Assembly (NCBI GenBank): GCA_035545895.1
Contig: DASZXJ010000019.1
Span: 1 to 12,330, forward strand
Reading direction: 5' to 3'
Length of the DNA: 12,330 nt
Source: DASZXJ01 sp035545895
GTDB lineage: Bacteria; Planctomycetota; Phycisphaerae; Tepidisphaerales; Tepidisphaeraceae
Every line of letters begins with the position of its first letter. The stretch's first letter is position 1. Both the position numbers and the translations under genes were made by a program. Below the pieces are notes generated by a model that saw only the letters and a program-made list of their open reading frames with translations, was not told the DNA's origin and did not search any database. Of the stretch, positions 6,219 through 12,330 are shown in pieces.

Positions 6219-7967
6219 GTGTCTATTCCCGCTGTAATAGCAAAGCCGCCTGATCGTCCGCACAATTTGCGCGATTACGAGACGACTCGCGCAACATTCT
6301 CTTGGGAAGATGCCGCCGTCAGGCTTATGCGTTTTCCGGATGGACGCATCAACATCGCAACCGAAGCACTCGATCGGCACGCGGATGGCGAACGCGCGCA
6401 GCAGCGCGCCATCCGTTTTCTCGATCGCAATCTTCGCCCACGCGACTTCACTTACGCGCAGCTGCGTGCTGCCGCCAATCGATTCGCCAATCTTCTTGCA
6501 GGACTCGAGATCAGGCGCGGCGAACGCGTCGCCACTTTACTCGGTCGCATTCCGGAACTTTATATGACAGCGTTTGGAGCACTCAAAGCCGGCGCTGTCT
6601 GTCTACCGCTCTTTTCTGCGTTTGGACCCGAACCGTTGCACGCCAGGCTGGATATTTCGGGCGCGCGTGTACTCGTGACGACCGATCGTCTTTATAAGCG
6701 CAAGGTCGCCGTGATTCGCGAGCGACTGCCGCAGCTCAGATATGTGTTGCTGGTTCGCGAGGATGGCGGTGATTTACCAGCCAACACACTCGATCTGCAG
6801 ACATTGCTCGATCGCGCATCGGAACATTTTGCAACAACGCCGATGCAAGGCGAAGAGTTGGCGCTGCTGCATTTCACAAGCGGTACGACCGGCAAGCCGA
6901 AAGGCGTCATGCACGTTCATGCCGCCGTCGTTGCGCACGAAGTCACAGCGCGCTTCGCGCTCGATTTGCAGGACGACGATATCTACTGGTGCACGGCAGA
7001 TCCCGGCTGGGTGACCGGCACGTCGTATGGAATCATTGCGCCGCTGGTGTGTGGTGTATCGATGATTGTCGATGAAGAAGAGTTCGACGCGGAGCGCTGG
7101 TATGCGATTCTTGCGAACGAGAACGTCTCCATCTGGTACACCGCGCCGACAGCGATTCGCATGCTGATGAAGGCCGGTCTCGATCTCGTCAGGAAACATT
7201 CGTATCCGAAGCTGCGGTTTCTCGCGAGCGTCGGTGAACCGTTGAATCCCGAAGGCGTGATGTTTGGTATGCGCGCGTTCGACAAACCCTTTCACGACAA
7301 CTGGTGGCAAACTGAAACCGGCGGAATCATGATTGCGAATTACGCAGCAATGGATATCCGTCCGGGATCAATGGGCAAACCCATTCCCGGCATTGAAGCA
7401 TCGATCATTCGCAAACGCGACGATACCGTGGATGAACTGCCGCCCAACGAAGTCGGCGAACTCGCGCTCAAACCTGGCTGGCCATCGATGTTTCGCGGTT
7501 ATCTGAACGACGAGGCGCGCTACAAAAAATGCTTCGTCGGCGGCTGGTATTTGACGGGCGATCTCGCGCGACGCGATGCCGACGGATATTTCTGGTTCGT
7601 GGGTCGCGCCGACGATGTGATCAAGTCTTCCGGTCATCTCATCAGTCCATTTGAAGTCGAGTCTTCCTTGATGATGCATCCGGCTGTCGCACAAGCCGGC
7701 GTGATCGGCGTGCCTGATCCGATCATGGGGGAAGTCGTGAAAGCATTTGTCGAACTCAAACCCGGATTCGAAGCGGGCGAAGCACTGAACAAAGCCATCA
7801 TGGCGACGGCGAGAAAACTGCTGGGCGTGGCGGTCGCGCCGCGGGAAATCGCTTTCGCAACAGAATTGCCGCGCACGCGCAGCGGCAAGATCATGCGACG
7901 CCTGCTCAAGGCACGCGAACTGGGATTGCCGGAAGGCGATCTGTCGACATTGGAAAGCGGCGCATGA
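6219..7967 (+). CDS. acsA: acetyl-CoA synthetase, AcsA type (AMP-forming acyl-CoA ligase)
   Basis: This 582-residue enzyme of the ANL superfamily activates a short carboxylic acid, probably acetate, with ATP and CoA via an acyl-adenylate in the cytosol. The P-loop-like A3 motif HFTSGTTGKPKGVMH is at about 218-232. The A5 motif WWQTETGG is at about 362-369; its Trp is the residue that restricts the pocket to acetate/propionate in characterised Acs enzymes. The hinge and C-terminal domain follow (YLTGDLARRDADGYFWFVGRADDVIKSSG), and the adenylation lysine is K557 in RTRSGKIMRR. YWCTADPGWVTGTSYG is typical of acetyl-CoA synthetases. Length fits the shorter AcsA/AcoE-like branch (about 570) rather than 650-residue Acs. 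K557 is the usual site of acetyl-lysine control. The GTG start at 6219 follows AAGGTGG at 10 nt; the frame is closed at 6201, so no longer start exists. The gene overlaps E1-alpha by ATGA. Confidence 0.93.
   Translation: MSIPAVIAKPPDRPHNLRDYETTRATFSWEDAAVRLMRFPDGRINIATEALDRHADGERAQQRAIRFLDRNLRPRDFTYAQLRAAANRFANLLAGLEIRRGERVATLLGRIPELYMTAFGALKAGAVCLPLFSAFGPEPLHARLDISGARVLVTTDRLYKRKVAVIRERLPQLRYVLLVREDGGDLPANTLDLQTLLDRASEHFATTPMQGEELALLHFTSGTTGKPKGVMHVHAAVVAHEVTARFALDLQDDDIYWCTADPGWVTGTSYGIIAPLVCGVSMIVDEEEFDAERWYAILANENVSIWYTAPTAIRMLMKAGLDLVRKHSYPKLRFLASVGEPLNPEGVMFGMRAFDKPFHDNWWQTETGGIMIANYAAMDIRPGSMGKPIPGIEASIIRKRDDTVDELPPNEVGELALKPGWPSMFRGYLNDEARYKKCFVGGWYLTGDLARRDADGYFWFVGRADDVIKSSGHLISPFEVESSLMMHPAVAQAGVIGVPDPIMGEVVKAFVELKPGFEAGEALNKAIMATARKLLGVAVAPREIAFATELPRTRSGKIMRRLLKARELGLPEGDLSTLESGA
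6382..6420 (+). terminator. terminator-like hairpin inside acsA
   Basis: CGGATGGCG (6382-6390) and CGCCATCCG (6407-6415) are exact 9-bp inverted arms around a 16-nt loop that can itself form CGC/GCG pairs. TTTTC follows immediately (6416-6420). It lies about 165 nt into acsA. It may be a chance product of GC-rich coding sequence or an intragenic attenuator; the short T-run makes strong termination doubtful. Confidence 0.3.
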
Positions 7968-8947
7968 GCGACGAACTCCCTGTTGATCGCGAGCGCGTGC
8001 TGCAACATTTGACGCAGATGCTGCGTATCCGCGTCTTCGAAGATCGCTGCGCAGAGATGTACACCAAGGGACACATCCGCGGCTTTCTTCATCTCTATAA
8101 CGGCGAAGAAGCAGTGGCGGTCGGCGTGATGCAGGCGCTCTCTGCGGACGATGCGGTCGTCGCAACTTACAGAGAACACGGACATGCCCTGGCGCGCGGC
8201 GTGCCGATGAATGCCTTGATGGCGGAGCTGTTTGGCAAGGTCACCGGTTGCAGTCGCGGTCGTGGCGGTTCGATGCACATCTTCGACAAGTCCAGAAACT
8301 TCTTCGGCGGCAACGCGATCGTCGCCGGCGGCATTCCGATCGCAGTCGGACTCGCGCTCGCCTTCAAAATGCAGAAACGCAATGCCGTCTCTGTCTGCTT
8401 TTTCGGCGAAGGCGCCGCCGCGGAAGGCGAGTTTCACGAAGCGCTCAATCTCGCGTCGCTGTGGAAGTTGCCGGTATTGTTCGTCTGCGAGAACAATCAA
8501 TATGCAATGGGAACGGCGCTCGCGCGATCGGAAGCCGAGACCAGTATCGCCACGAAGGCAACCAGCTATCGCGTAAGCTCGCAAACGATCGACGGCATGG
8601 ATGTATTTGCAATCGAGAACGCCGCGCGTGATGCGTTGACGAACATACACGCGGGCAAGGGTCCGATGCTTCTTGAAATGTTGACGTATCGTTTTCGCGC
8701 ACACTCCATGTTCGATGCGCAGCTCTATCGCAGCAAGACCGAAGTCGAGGAATGGCAGAAGCACGGTCCGCTGATCACCTTTACAAAGCGTTTCAAGGAA
8801 CGCGGACTTATGACGGAAGATGACTATCAGAGAATCGAGCGTGAAGCGAGCAAAGAAGTCGATGCGGCAGTGCAATTCGCCGAGGAATCGGCGTTCGAGC
8901 CGGTGAACGAGTTGATGCGCTTTGCTCAAGCCGAGACGCAACCATGA
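7964..8947 (+). CDS. 2-oxoacid (pyruvate/acetoin) dehydrogenase E1, alpha subunit
   Basis: The 327-residue protein is the alpha half of a thiamine-diphosphate-dependent E1 that decarboxylates a 2-oxoacid (or cleaves acetoin) and passes the acyl group to lipoyl-E2. Family landmarks run in order: EDRCAEMYTKGHIRGFLHLYNGEEAVAVG (substrate-channel region), YREHGHALARG, the RGRGGSMHIFD loop, and the TPP motif GEGAAAEGEFHEALNLASLWKLPVLFVCENN (148-178). The motif has Glu149 where most members have Asp (GDG), with N177-N178 intact. TYRFRAHSMFD is the second conserved loop. Length is in the range of PdhA/AcoA proteins. Sequence alone does not separate pyruvate from acetoin as substrate. The ribosome site is GGAAAG inside the end of acsA. 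Confidence 0.92.
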   Translation: MSDELPVDRERVLQHLTQMLRIRVFEDRCAEMYTKGHIRGFLHLYNGEEAVAVGVMQALSADDAVVATYREHGHALARGVPMNALMAELFGKVTGCSRGRGGSMHIFDKSRNFFGGNAIVAGGIPIAVGLALAFKMQKRNAVSVCFFGEGAAAEGEFHEALNLASLWKLPVLFVCENNQYAMGTALARSEAETSIATKATSYRVSSQTIDGMDVFAIENAARDALTNIHAGKGPMLLEMLTYRFRAHSMFDAQLYRSKTEVEEWQKHGPLITFTKRFKERGLMTEDDYQRIEREASKEVDAAVQFAEESAFEPVNELMRFAQAETQP

Positions 8948-9918
8948 CATACAGAGAAGCGATTCGCGATGCATTGCGTGAAGCGTTGAAGAGCGATGCG
9001 CGCGTGTTTCTGATGGGCGAAGACATCGGCATGTATGGCGGTTCGTTCGCCGTGACCAAAGGTCTGCTCGCCGAGTTCGGCGAAGAACGCATTCGCGATA
9101 CGCCGCTGTCTGAATCCGCTTTCACCGGTGCGGGCATCGGTGCAGCGCTGGCTGGCATGCGACCGGTTGTCGAAATCATGACAGGCAATTTCAGTTTGCT
9201 CGCGCTTGATCAGATCGTGAACAATGCCGCAACGCTGTGCCATATGTCGGGTGGTCAGTTGCCGGTGCCGCTGGTGATTCGACTCGGCACCGGTGCCAGT
9301 CGGCAGCTCGCCGCACAGCACTCGCACAGTTTTGAAGGATGGTATGCCCACATTCCCGGCATTCGCGTGCTCGCGCCCGCGACCATTGATGACGCTCGCG
9401 CGATGCCCGGCCTTGCGCTCAAGTGTTCCGATCCGGTGCTGATATTCGAACACATTGGTCTCTACAACATGGAAGGCGAGTTAACTTCATCGTGGCCGCA
9501 GGCAGATATCGAACACGCCGCGGTGCGACGCGAAGGCAGCGATGTCTCGCTCATCACCTACGGCGCAAGCTTGTTTAAATGTCTCGAAGCGGCGGATGCA
9601 TTGGCCAAAGCAGGCGTAAATGCGGAAGTGATCGACTTGCGAACGCTGCGTCCGCTCGACAATGAAACAATTTTTGCTTCAGTGCGGAAAACACATCGCG
9701 CAGTGATCGTCGATGAAGGCTGGAGAAGCGGCGGAATTTCCGCAGAAATCGCTGCGCGCATAGGCGAATCGTGTCTCTACGATCTGGATGCGCCGGTGGT
9801 GCGCGTGTGTACGCGCGAGATTCCGGTTCCGTATCCAAGACATCTGGAAGAAGCGGCGCTGCCTCAGGTGGCCGAGATTGTCGCAAGCGTACAAGACATG
9901 ATGGGGAAGGCAGCATGA
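8944..9918 (+). CDS. 2-oxoacid (pyruvate/acetoin) dehydrogenase E1, beta subunit
   Basis: The 324-residue protein is the beta subunit that completes the E1 alpha2beta2 tetramer. The N-terminal pyrimidine-binding domain has GEDIGMYGGSFAVTKGL (25-41), DTPLSESAFTG with the cofactor-activating Glu57, and LAAQHSHSFEGWYAHIPG (122-139), whose histidines are the conserved active-site pair. The C-terminal transketolase domain shows VIDLRTLRPLDNETI and ends with PYPRHLEEAALP, the E2-contacting tail typical of PdhB/AcoB. Length is normal and no expected catalytic residue is missing. Partners are the flanking E1-alpha and E2. The ribosome site is weak, so translation probably depends on coupling through the ATGA overlap with E1-alpha. 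Confidence 0.93.
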   Translation: MTYREAIRDALREALKSDARVFLMGEDIGMYGGSFAVTKGLLAEFGEERIRDTPLSESAFTGAGIGAALAGMRPVVEIMTGNFSLLALDQIVNNAATLCHMSGGQLPVPLVIRLGTGASRQLAAQHSHSFEGWYAHIPGIRVLAPATIDDARAMPGLALKCSDPVLIFEHIGLYNMEGELTSSWPQADIEHAAVRREGSDVSLITYGASLFKCLEAADALAKAGVNAEVIDLRTLRPLDNETIFASVRKTHRAVIVDEGWRSGGISAEIAARIGESCLYDLDAPVVRVCTREIPVPYPRHLEEAALPQVAEIVASVQDMMGKAA

Positions 9919-11054
9919 GCATCGAGTACTGCATGCCCTCGCTCGGCGCGGACATGGAAGCCGCGACGCTTGTTGAGTGGAAGATCAAACCGGGCGATAT
10001 CGTCAAACGCGGCGATGTGGTCGCGGTCGTCGAAACAGACAAGGGCGCGATCGATATTGAAATTTATGAGAGTGGTTGCGTCGAACGATTGCTGGTGGCA
10101 CCCGATACGCGTGTGCTCGTGGGAGCACCGCTTGCACTGATCGCTGGAGAACCAGCGGCAGCGACGACCAGCGCCGTGCCTACCGCGCCTGCCCTTGAGC
10201 CAGAATCGAAACCGGAACCGGCGCCGACCGTCGCGCCTGCGATGCATGGACATGTGAAGATTTCTCCCGCTGCCCGCACTCGTGCGCATGCGTTGAATAT
10301 CGATATCGATAAGGTTCACGGCAGTGGGCCGGGCGGTGTCGTTACCTTGCAGGATATCGAGAGCGCGGCGACCAAACCGAAACCATCCGCGAGCGACAGC
10401 ATGAAAGCCGTGATTGCCGCGGCGATGGCGCGCAGCAAACGTGAAATACCACACTACTATTTGTCGACCGATGTCGACTACAGCGCGACGATGACGTGGC
10501 TGACGCGTCGCAACGCCGAACTGCCGATTGAGCAGAGAATGCTGCCGATCGTGCCATTGCTTCGTGCCATTGTGCTGGCGCTGAAAACCACACCGGACTT
10601 CAACGGTTATTTCAAAGACAACACTTATAAGCCAAGCGACGCGATTCATCTCGGTGTTGCCATCGCGCAGCGCGGCGGTGGATTGATCGTGCCGGCGTTG
10701 CTTGATGCACAAGATCAAACACTGGCACAGCTCACCGGCAATCTGCGTGATCTTGTCAATCGCGTGCGTGCCGGGCGGTTGAATAACAGGGAACTCTCTG
10801 AAGGCACCATCACGTTGACAAGTCTCGGCGACGGTGGTGTGGATTCATTGTCGCCGGTGATTTATCCGCCGCAGGTCGCAATCATCGGTGCCGGTACTGT
10901 GCGCGAGCGCGCATGGGCGAGCGAGGGGAAAATCGACGCGCGTCCGGTGCTCACCTTGTCGCTCGCGGCCGATCACCGCGTCAGCAACGGCCGCAGCGGC
11001 GCGCAATTCCTGGCGCGCATTCGCGACTACCTGCAAGCGCCGGAGAAGTTATGA
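9915..11054 (+). CDS. 2-oxoacid dehydrogenase E2 (dihydrolipoyl acyltransferase), single lipoyl domain
   Basis: The true start is ATG 9915 (MSIEYCMPSLG), overlapping E1-beta by ATGA and preceded by GGGAAGG; a longer open frame from 9771 is not used because it would run through E1-beta. The product is 379 residues, near the short end for an E2. Domains: one lipoyl domain (1-80) with lipoyl-Lys43 in VVETDKGAIDI; an Ala/Pro/Glu-rich linker (about 83-110); a peripheral subunit-binding domain (about 112-150, ISPAARTRAHALNIDID...GSGPGGVVTLQDI); and an acyltransferase domain (about 160-379). Active-site His354 is present in ADHRVSNG, but position 358 is Asn where the family motif HxxxDG has Asp. PPQVAIIGAG and TITLTSLG are conserved. 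It should transfer the acyl group from lipoamide to CoA; the Asn may alter rate or acceptor. Confidence 0.9.
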   Translation: MSIEYCMPSLGADMEAATLVEWKIKPGDIVKRGDVVAVVETDKGAIDIEIYESGCVERLLVAPDTRVLVGAPLALIAGEPAAATTSAVPTAPALEPESKPEPAPTVAPAMHGHVKISPAARTRAHALNIDIDKVHGSGPGGVVTLQDIESAATKPKPSASDSMKAVIAAAMARSKREIPHYYLSTDVDYSATMTWLTRRNAELPIEQRMLPIVPLLRAIVLALKTTPDFNGYFKDNTYKPSDAIHLGVAIAQRGGGLIVPALLDAQDQTLAQLTGNLRDLVNRVRAGRLNNRELSEGTITLTSLGDGGVDSLSPVIYPPQVAIIGAGTVRERAWASEGKIDARPVLTLSLAADHRVSNGRSGAQFLARIRDYLQAPEKL

Positions 11055-11299
11055 GCGCAAACGATTTGCAATCGACGATTCTTCGATTGCTTACAGACGT
11101 TGCGCCCGACGTCGACCCGGCAAGTGTGCAAGCGGATGTCGATTTCCGCGATCAATTCGACTTCGATTCCATGGATCAACTCAACTTCGCCATTGCCATC
11201 CACAAAGCATTCTCTATTCCGATTCCGGAAGCCGATTATCCGAAGCTCGCCAGTCTGAAAAAATGCGTTGATTACGTGGAAAATAAGCAGCGACAGTAA
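11051..11299 (+). CDS. acyl carrier protein, operon-specific
   Basis: This 82-residue four-helix acyl carrier protein starts at ATG 11051, overlapping the E2 stop by ATGA and preceded by GGAGAAG. The phosphopantetheine attachment site is Ser40 in FDFDSMDQLNF (usual form DSL/DSM). Helix 3 and the C-terminal helix follow (FSIPIPEADYPKLASLKKCVDYV). It is acidic in helix 2 and keeps the DF-DSM core, so modification by a holo-ACP synthase or Sfp-type enzyme is expected. It diverges from housekeeping AcpP (no GADSLDTVE), suggesting a dedicated role. No beta-ketoacyl synthase or other fatty-acid gene is nearby. Candidate partners are the E2, as alternative acyl acceptor or as octanoyl donor for its lipoylation, and the ligase; none is proven by sequence. 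Confidence 0.9.
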   Translation: MSANDLQSTILRLLTDVAPDVDPASVQADVDFRDQFDFDSMDQLNFAIAIHKAFSIPIPEADYPKLASLKKCVDYVENKQRQ

Positions 11300-11611
11300 T
11301 AGGAGCAGCATTTAGCGCCCGAAGCGGCGATCTATGCATTCTGTTCCGGTTCGTGCCGATGTTTTACAACTTTGTGATCATGGATGTGGTCGTGCACGAA
11401 TACGTCCGCGTTGTGCGTTGCTATGCGTATCAGGTGTTGGGGTTGAATGGATGAATGCGAGATTTGGTGTATCTTGATTGGTTGCCGTGGCTTAGATCGG
11501 CCAGGAGCGGACCTTCGATTTGCGGATTTGATTTCCCCCAAAGCTGCCGTTCGAATGACTGATTTTGGGATTTCAGATAGGCTCAACGCAGATTCAGCTA
11601 GGCTTATCAAA
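11300..11611. other. 312-nt gap with no convincing gene
   Basis: AGGAG (11301-11305) follows the ACP stop but has no start codon at proper distance. Open frames on either strand (a minus-strand 92-codon frame with an HDHIHDHK tract, and short plus-strand frames) have no ribosome site and no recognisable pattern. CGCC-CGAAGC-GGCG (about 11317-11330) is too short for a terminator. The two genes flanking the gap are convergent, so transcription ends must lie here. Confidence 0.5.
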
Positions 11612-12091
11612 CTAAAGCAGACTTTTTGCGACTTCGCCCCAATTTAAGACTTTCGCAAATGACTCGTTAGATTCCAACCCATCTCGCTGTGGACCAAATA
11701 GATAGAGATTAGGCACGATACCAATCATCGGTTTCAAGACATCTTCTCTGTCGTCAATGAAATGAGTTATTCCTAACTCGCGACAATAAATTGCCTTTTC
11801 AGGGCGTTTCAAGCAGAAGCGAACATTCGATCTTGGAATCCCAGTTCTTTCGTAAAACTGGTGATGATCGAACCATTGCAAAGTTCTATCTTGCACCTTC
11901 GCACCGCATTTGGAAACGATCCAAACCCTAGACTCAAATTTTTGAACCAATAATGGCACCACATCAAACATTCCCTCGTAGGGTGGCGTTCGTAAGGCAT
12001 CTGCCATGCTTCCGCCAATAAATGACGTGTCCGGGGACGAGTCATCTCCTGGGCTAATCAGCACTCGACCAACGTCTATTCCAAGTTTCAT
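11612..12091 (-). CDS. HAD-like protein with altered first motif
   Basis: The start is taken at ATG complement 12091-12089 because an excellent ribosome site, AGGAG (complement of 12099-12103), sits 7 nt upstream; this gives 159 residues rather than the 176 of the longest frame. The protein shows the HAD-superfamily pattern: nucleophile Asp6 in LGIDVGRVLI (motif I), Ser60 in VWIVSKCG (motif II), Lys99 in RPEKAIYC (motif III) and Asp113-Asp114 in HFIDDREDVL (motif IV). Motif I is DVG instead of DxD, so the usual general-acid Asp is replaced by Gly8. The spacing fits a small cap-less HAD protein, resembling 5'(3')-deoxyribonucleotidase-like or uncharacterised subgroups. Without the second Asp it could be a weak phosphatase, a phosphotransferase or a binding protein. 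It is divergent from the LysR gene and convergent with the operon. Confidence 0.8.
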   Translation of the reverse strand: MKLGIDVGRVLISPGDDSSPDTSFIGGSMADALRTPPYEGMFDVVPLLVQKFESRVWIVSKCGAKVQDRTLQWFDHHQFYERTGIPRSNVRFCLKRPEKAIYCRELGITHFIDDREDVLKPMIGIVPNLYLFGPQRDGLESNESFAKVLNWGEVAKSLL

Positions 12092-12105
12092 ATTGTTTCT
12101 CCTAG

Positions 12106-12135
12106 TTGACATGTAACTATGTTGCGAGAAATGAT
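12106..12135 (+). promoter_or_regulatory. putative sigma-70 promoter for the LysR gene
   Basis: TTGACA (12106-12111) is a perfect -35 box and is followed after 18 nt by AATGAT (12130-12135), a 4/6 match to -10. It lies about 50 nt upstream of the LysR start, in the divergent region shared with the HAD-like gene. The -35 overlaps the HAD gene's ribosome-site region, so the two genes may influence each other. Confidence 0.35.
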
Positions 12136-12183
12136 GTTTCAAAAAAACTTGTATTTATTTATGAACTATAGGATTCTTGGATA

Positions 12184-12330
12184 ATGGATATGCTTCGAAA
12201 TATCTCTTGGGATGCGTTGCAAGCGTTTGCTGAGTTTGCCGAATCCGGTAACTTCACTCACGCAGCTGCCCGACTACATTTGTCGCAGCCTGCGCTACAC
12301 GCAAAAATCACTAATTTGTCGCGCCTACTG
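12184..12330 (+). CDS. LysR-family transcriptional regulator, N-terminal fragment
   Basis: The frame starts at ATG 12184 and continues to the window edge, giving 49 residues. These match the winged helix-turn-helix start of LysR proteins: WDALQAFAEFAESGNFTHAAARLHLSQPALHAKI, with the recognition-helix signature AAARLHLSQPALHAKI. Residue 40 is Ala where most members have Ser or Thr (SQPALS/T). ATG 12190 is an alternative start two codons later; there is no strong ribosome site. It is divergent from the HAD-like gene, the typical LysR arrangement in which the regulator controls its divergent neighbour, but the C-terminal ligand domain is outside the window, so the inducer is unknown. Confidence 0.88.
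   Translation, partial: MDMLRNISWDALQAFAEFAESGNFTHAAARLHLSQPALHAKITNLSRLL

Larger units (their letters stand above)
6219..11299 (+). other. five-gene translationally coupled operon: acsA, E1-alpha, E1-beta, E2, ACP
   Basis: All four junctions are ATGA overlaps (7964-7967, 8944-8947, 9915-9918, 11051-11054), so the genes are almost certainly one transcript with coupled translation and roughly matched synthesis. Codon use is uniform through the block. A dihydrolipoamide dehydrogenase (E3), lipoate ligase or dedicated regulator is not present inside it. An E3 encoded elsewhere must therefore serve the complex. Confidence 0.9.

Noticed and set aside
7634..8974. 446-codon minus-strand open frame opposite acsA and E1-alpha
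   Set aside because: It lies wholly antisense to two unmistakable genes, is Arg/His-rich as expected for a shadow of GC-biased codons, and has no recognisable motif.
9771..9914. 48-residue N-terminal extension of E2
   Set aside because: It lies entirely inside the E1-beta gene. The lipoyl domain begins exactly at ATG 9915, which has a good ribosome site and an ATGA overlap.
9864..10718. 284-codon minus-strand open frame opposite E2
   Set aside because: Antisense to the lipoyl and acyltransferase domains of E2; its composition (Arg/Gly/His runs) is that of a shadow frame.
10913..11050. 46-residue N-terminal extension of the ACP
   Set aside because: It overlaps the conserved C-terminus of E2 and is Arg-rich without pattern. 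ATG 11051 gives a normal-length ACP with a good ribosome site.
11332..11610. 92-codon minus-strand ORF with an HDHIHDHK tract that looks metal-binding
   Set aside because: No ribosome site. The His-rich tract arises from GTGATCATGGATGTGGTC-type sequence on the other strand, and there is no family resemblance.
1..12330. CRISPR array, tRNA or rRNA genes, prophage or IS transposase
   Set aside because: No regularly spaced direct repeats, no cloverleaf or rRNA-like sequence and no transposase, integrase or phage structural gene were seen on either strand.

Overview
The window reads as a chromosomal stretch from a Gram-negative proteobacterium, most likely gamma- or betaproteobacterial. The evidence is a signal-peptide-bearing wall/polysaccharide-type enzyme, a LysR regulator, GTAGG-CTGGGAT type palindromic repeats, and aerobic-style 2-oxoacid dehydrogenase genes. 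This placement is inference; there is no rRNA or other phylogenetic marker. Base composition is mosaic: the central operon (6.2-11.3 kb) is GC-richer with uniform codon use, while 0.3-2.4 kb and 11.3-12.3 kb are AT-richer and carry orphan genes, palindromes and long non-coding gaps.

Layout. (1) 2-301 is the 3' end of an alpha/beta-hydrolase. (2) 0.3-2.4 kb is an accessory-looking stretch with a membrane-anchored HEAT-like protein, an orphan 98-residue aromatic-rich protein, two palindromic repeats, and a short near-repeat upstream of both genes. (3) 2.4-6.0 kb has a DUF1801 protein and a large secreted fusion protein: two pectate-lyase-3/GH55-type beta-helix modules joined to a C-terminal SMP-30/gluconolactonase-type propeller. 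(4) 6.13-11.30 kb is a tightly coupled operon: a 26-codon leader ORF, an AcsA-type acetyl-CoA synthetase, 2-oxoacid dehydrogenase E1-alpha, E1-beta and E2, and a dedicated acyl carrier protein. All four junctions between the five main genes are ATGA overlaps. (5) 11.6-12.3 kb has a HAD-like protein on the minus strand, divergent from a LysR regulator cut off by the window end.

The operon is the most notable system. It joins two acetyl-CoA-forming activities (acetate activation and oxidative decarboxylation of a 2-oxoacid or acetoin) to a carrier protein, with no E3 in the window. The E2 carries Asn where the family normally has Asp in the HxxxDG active-site motif, and E1-alpha has GEG instead of GDG at the thiamine-diphosphate motif. 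An acyl-CoA/acyl-ACP branch point, a dedicated lipoylation ACP, and an acetoin-cleavage variant are all possible; the sequence does not decide between them.
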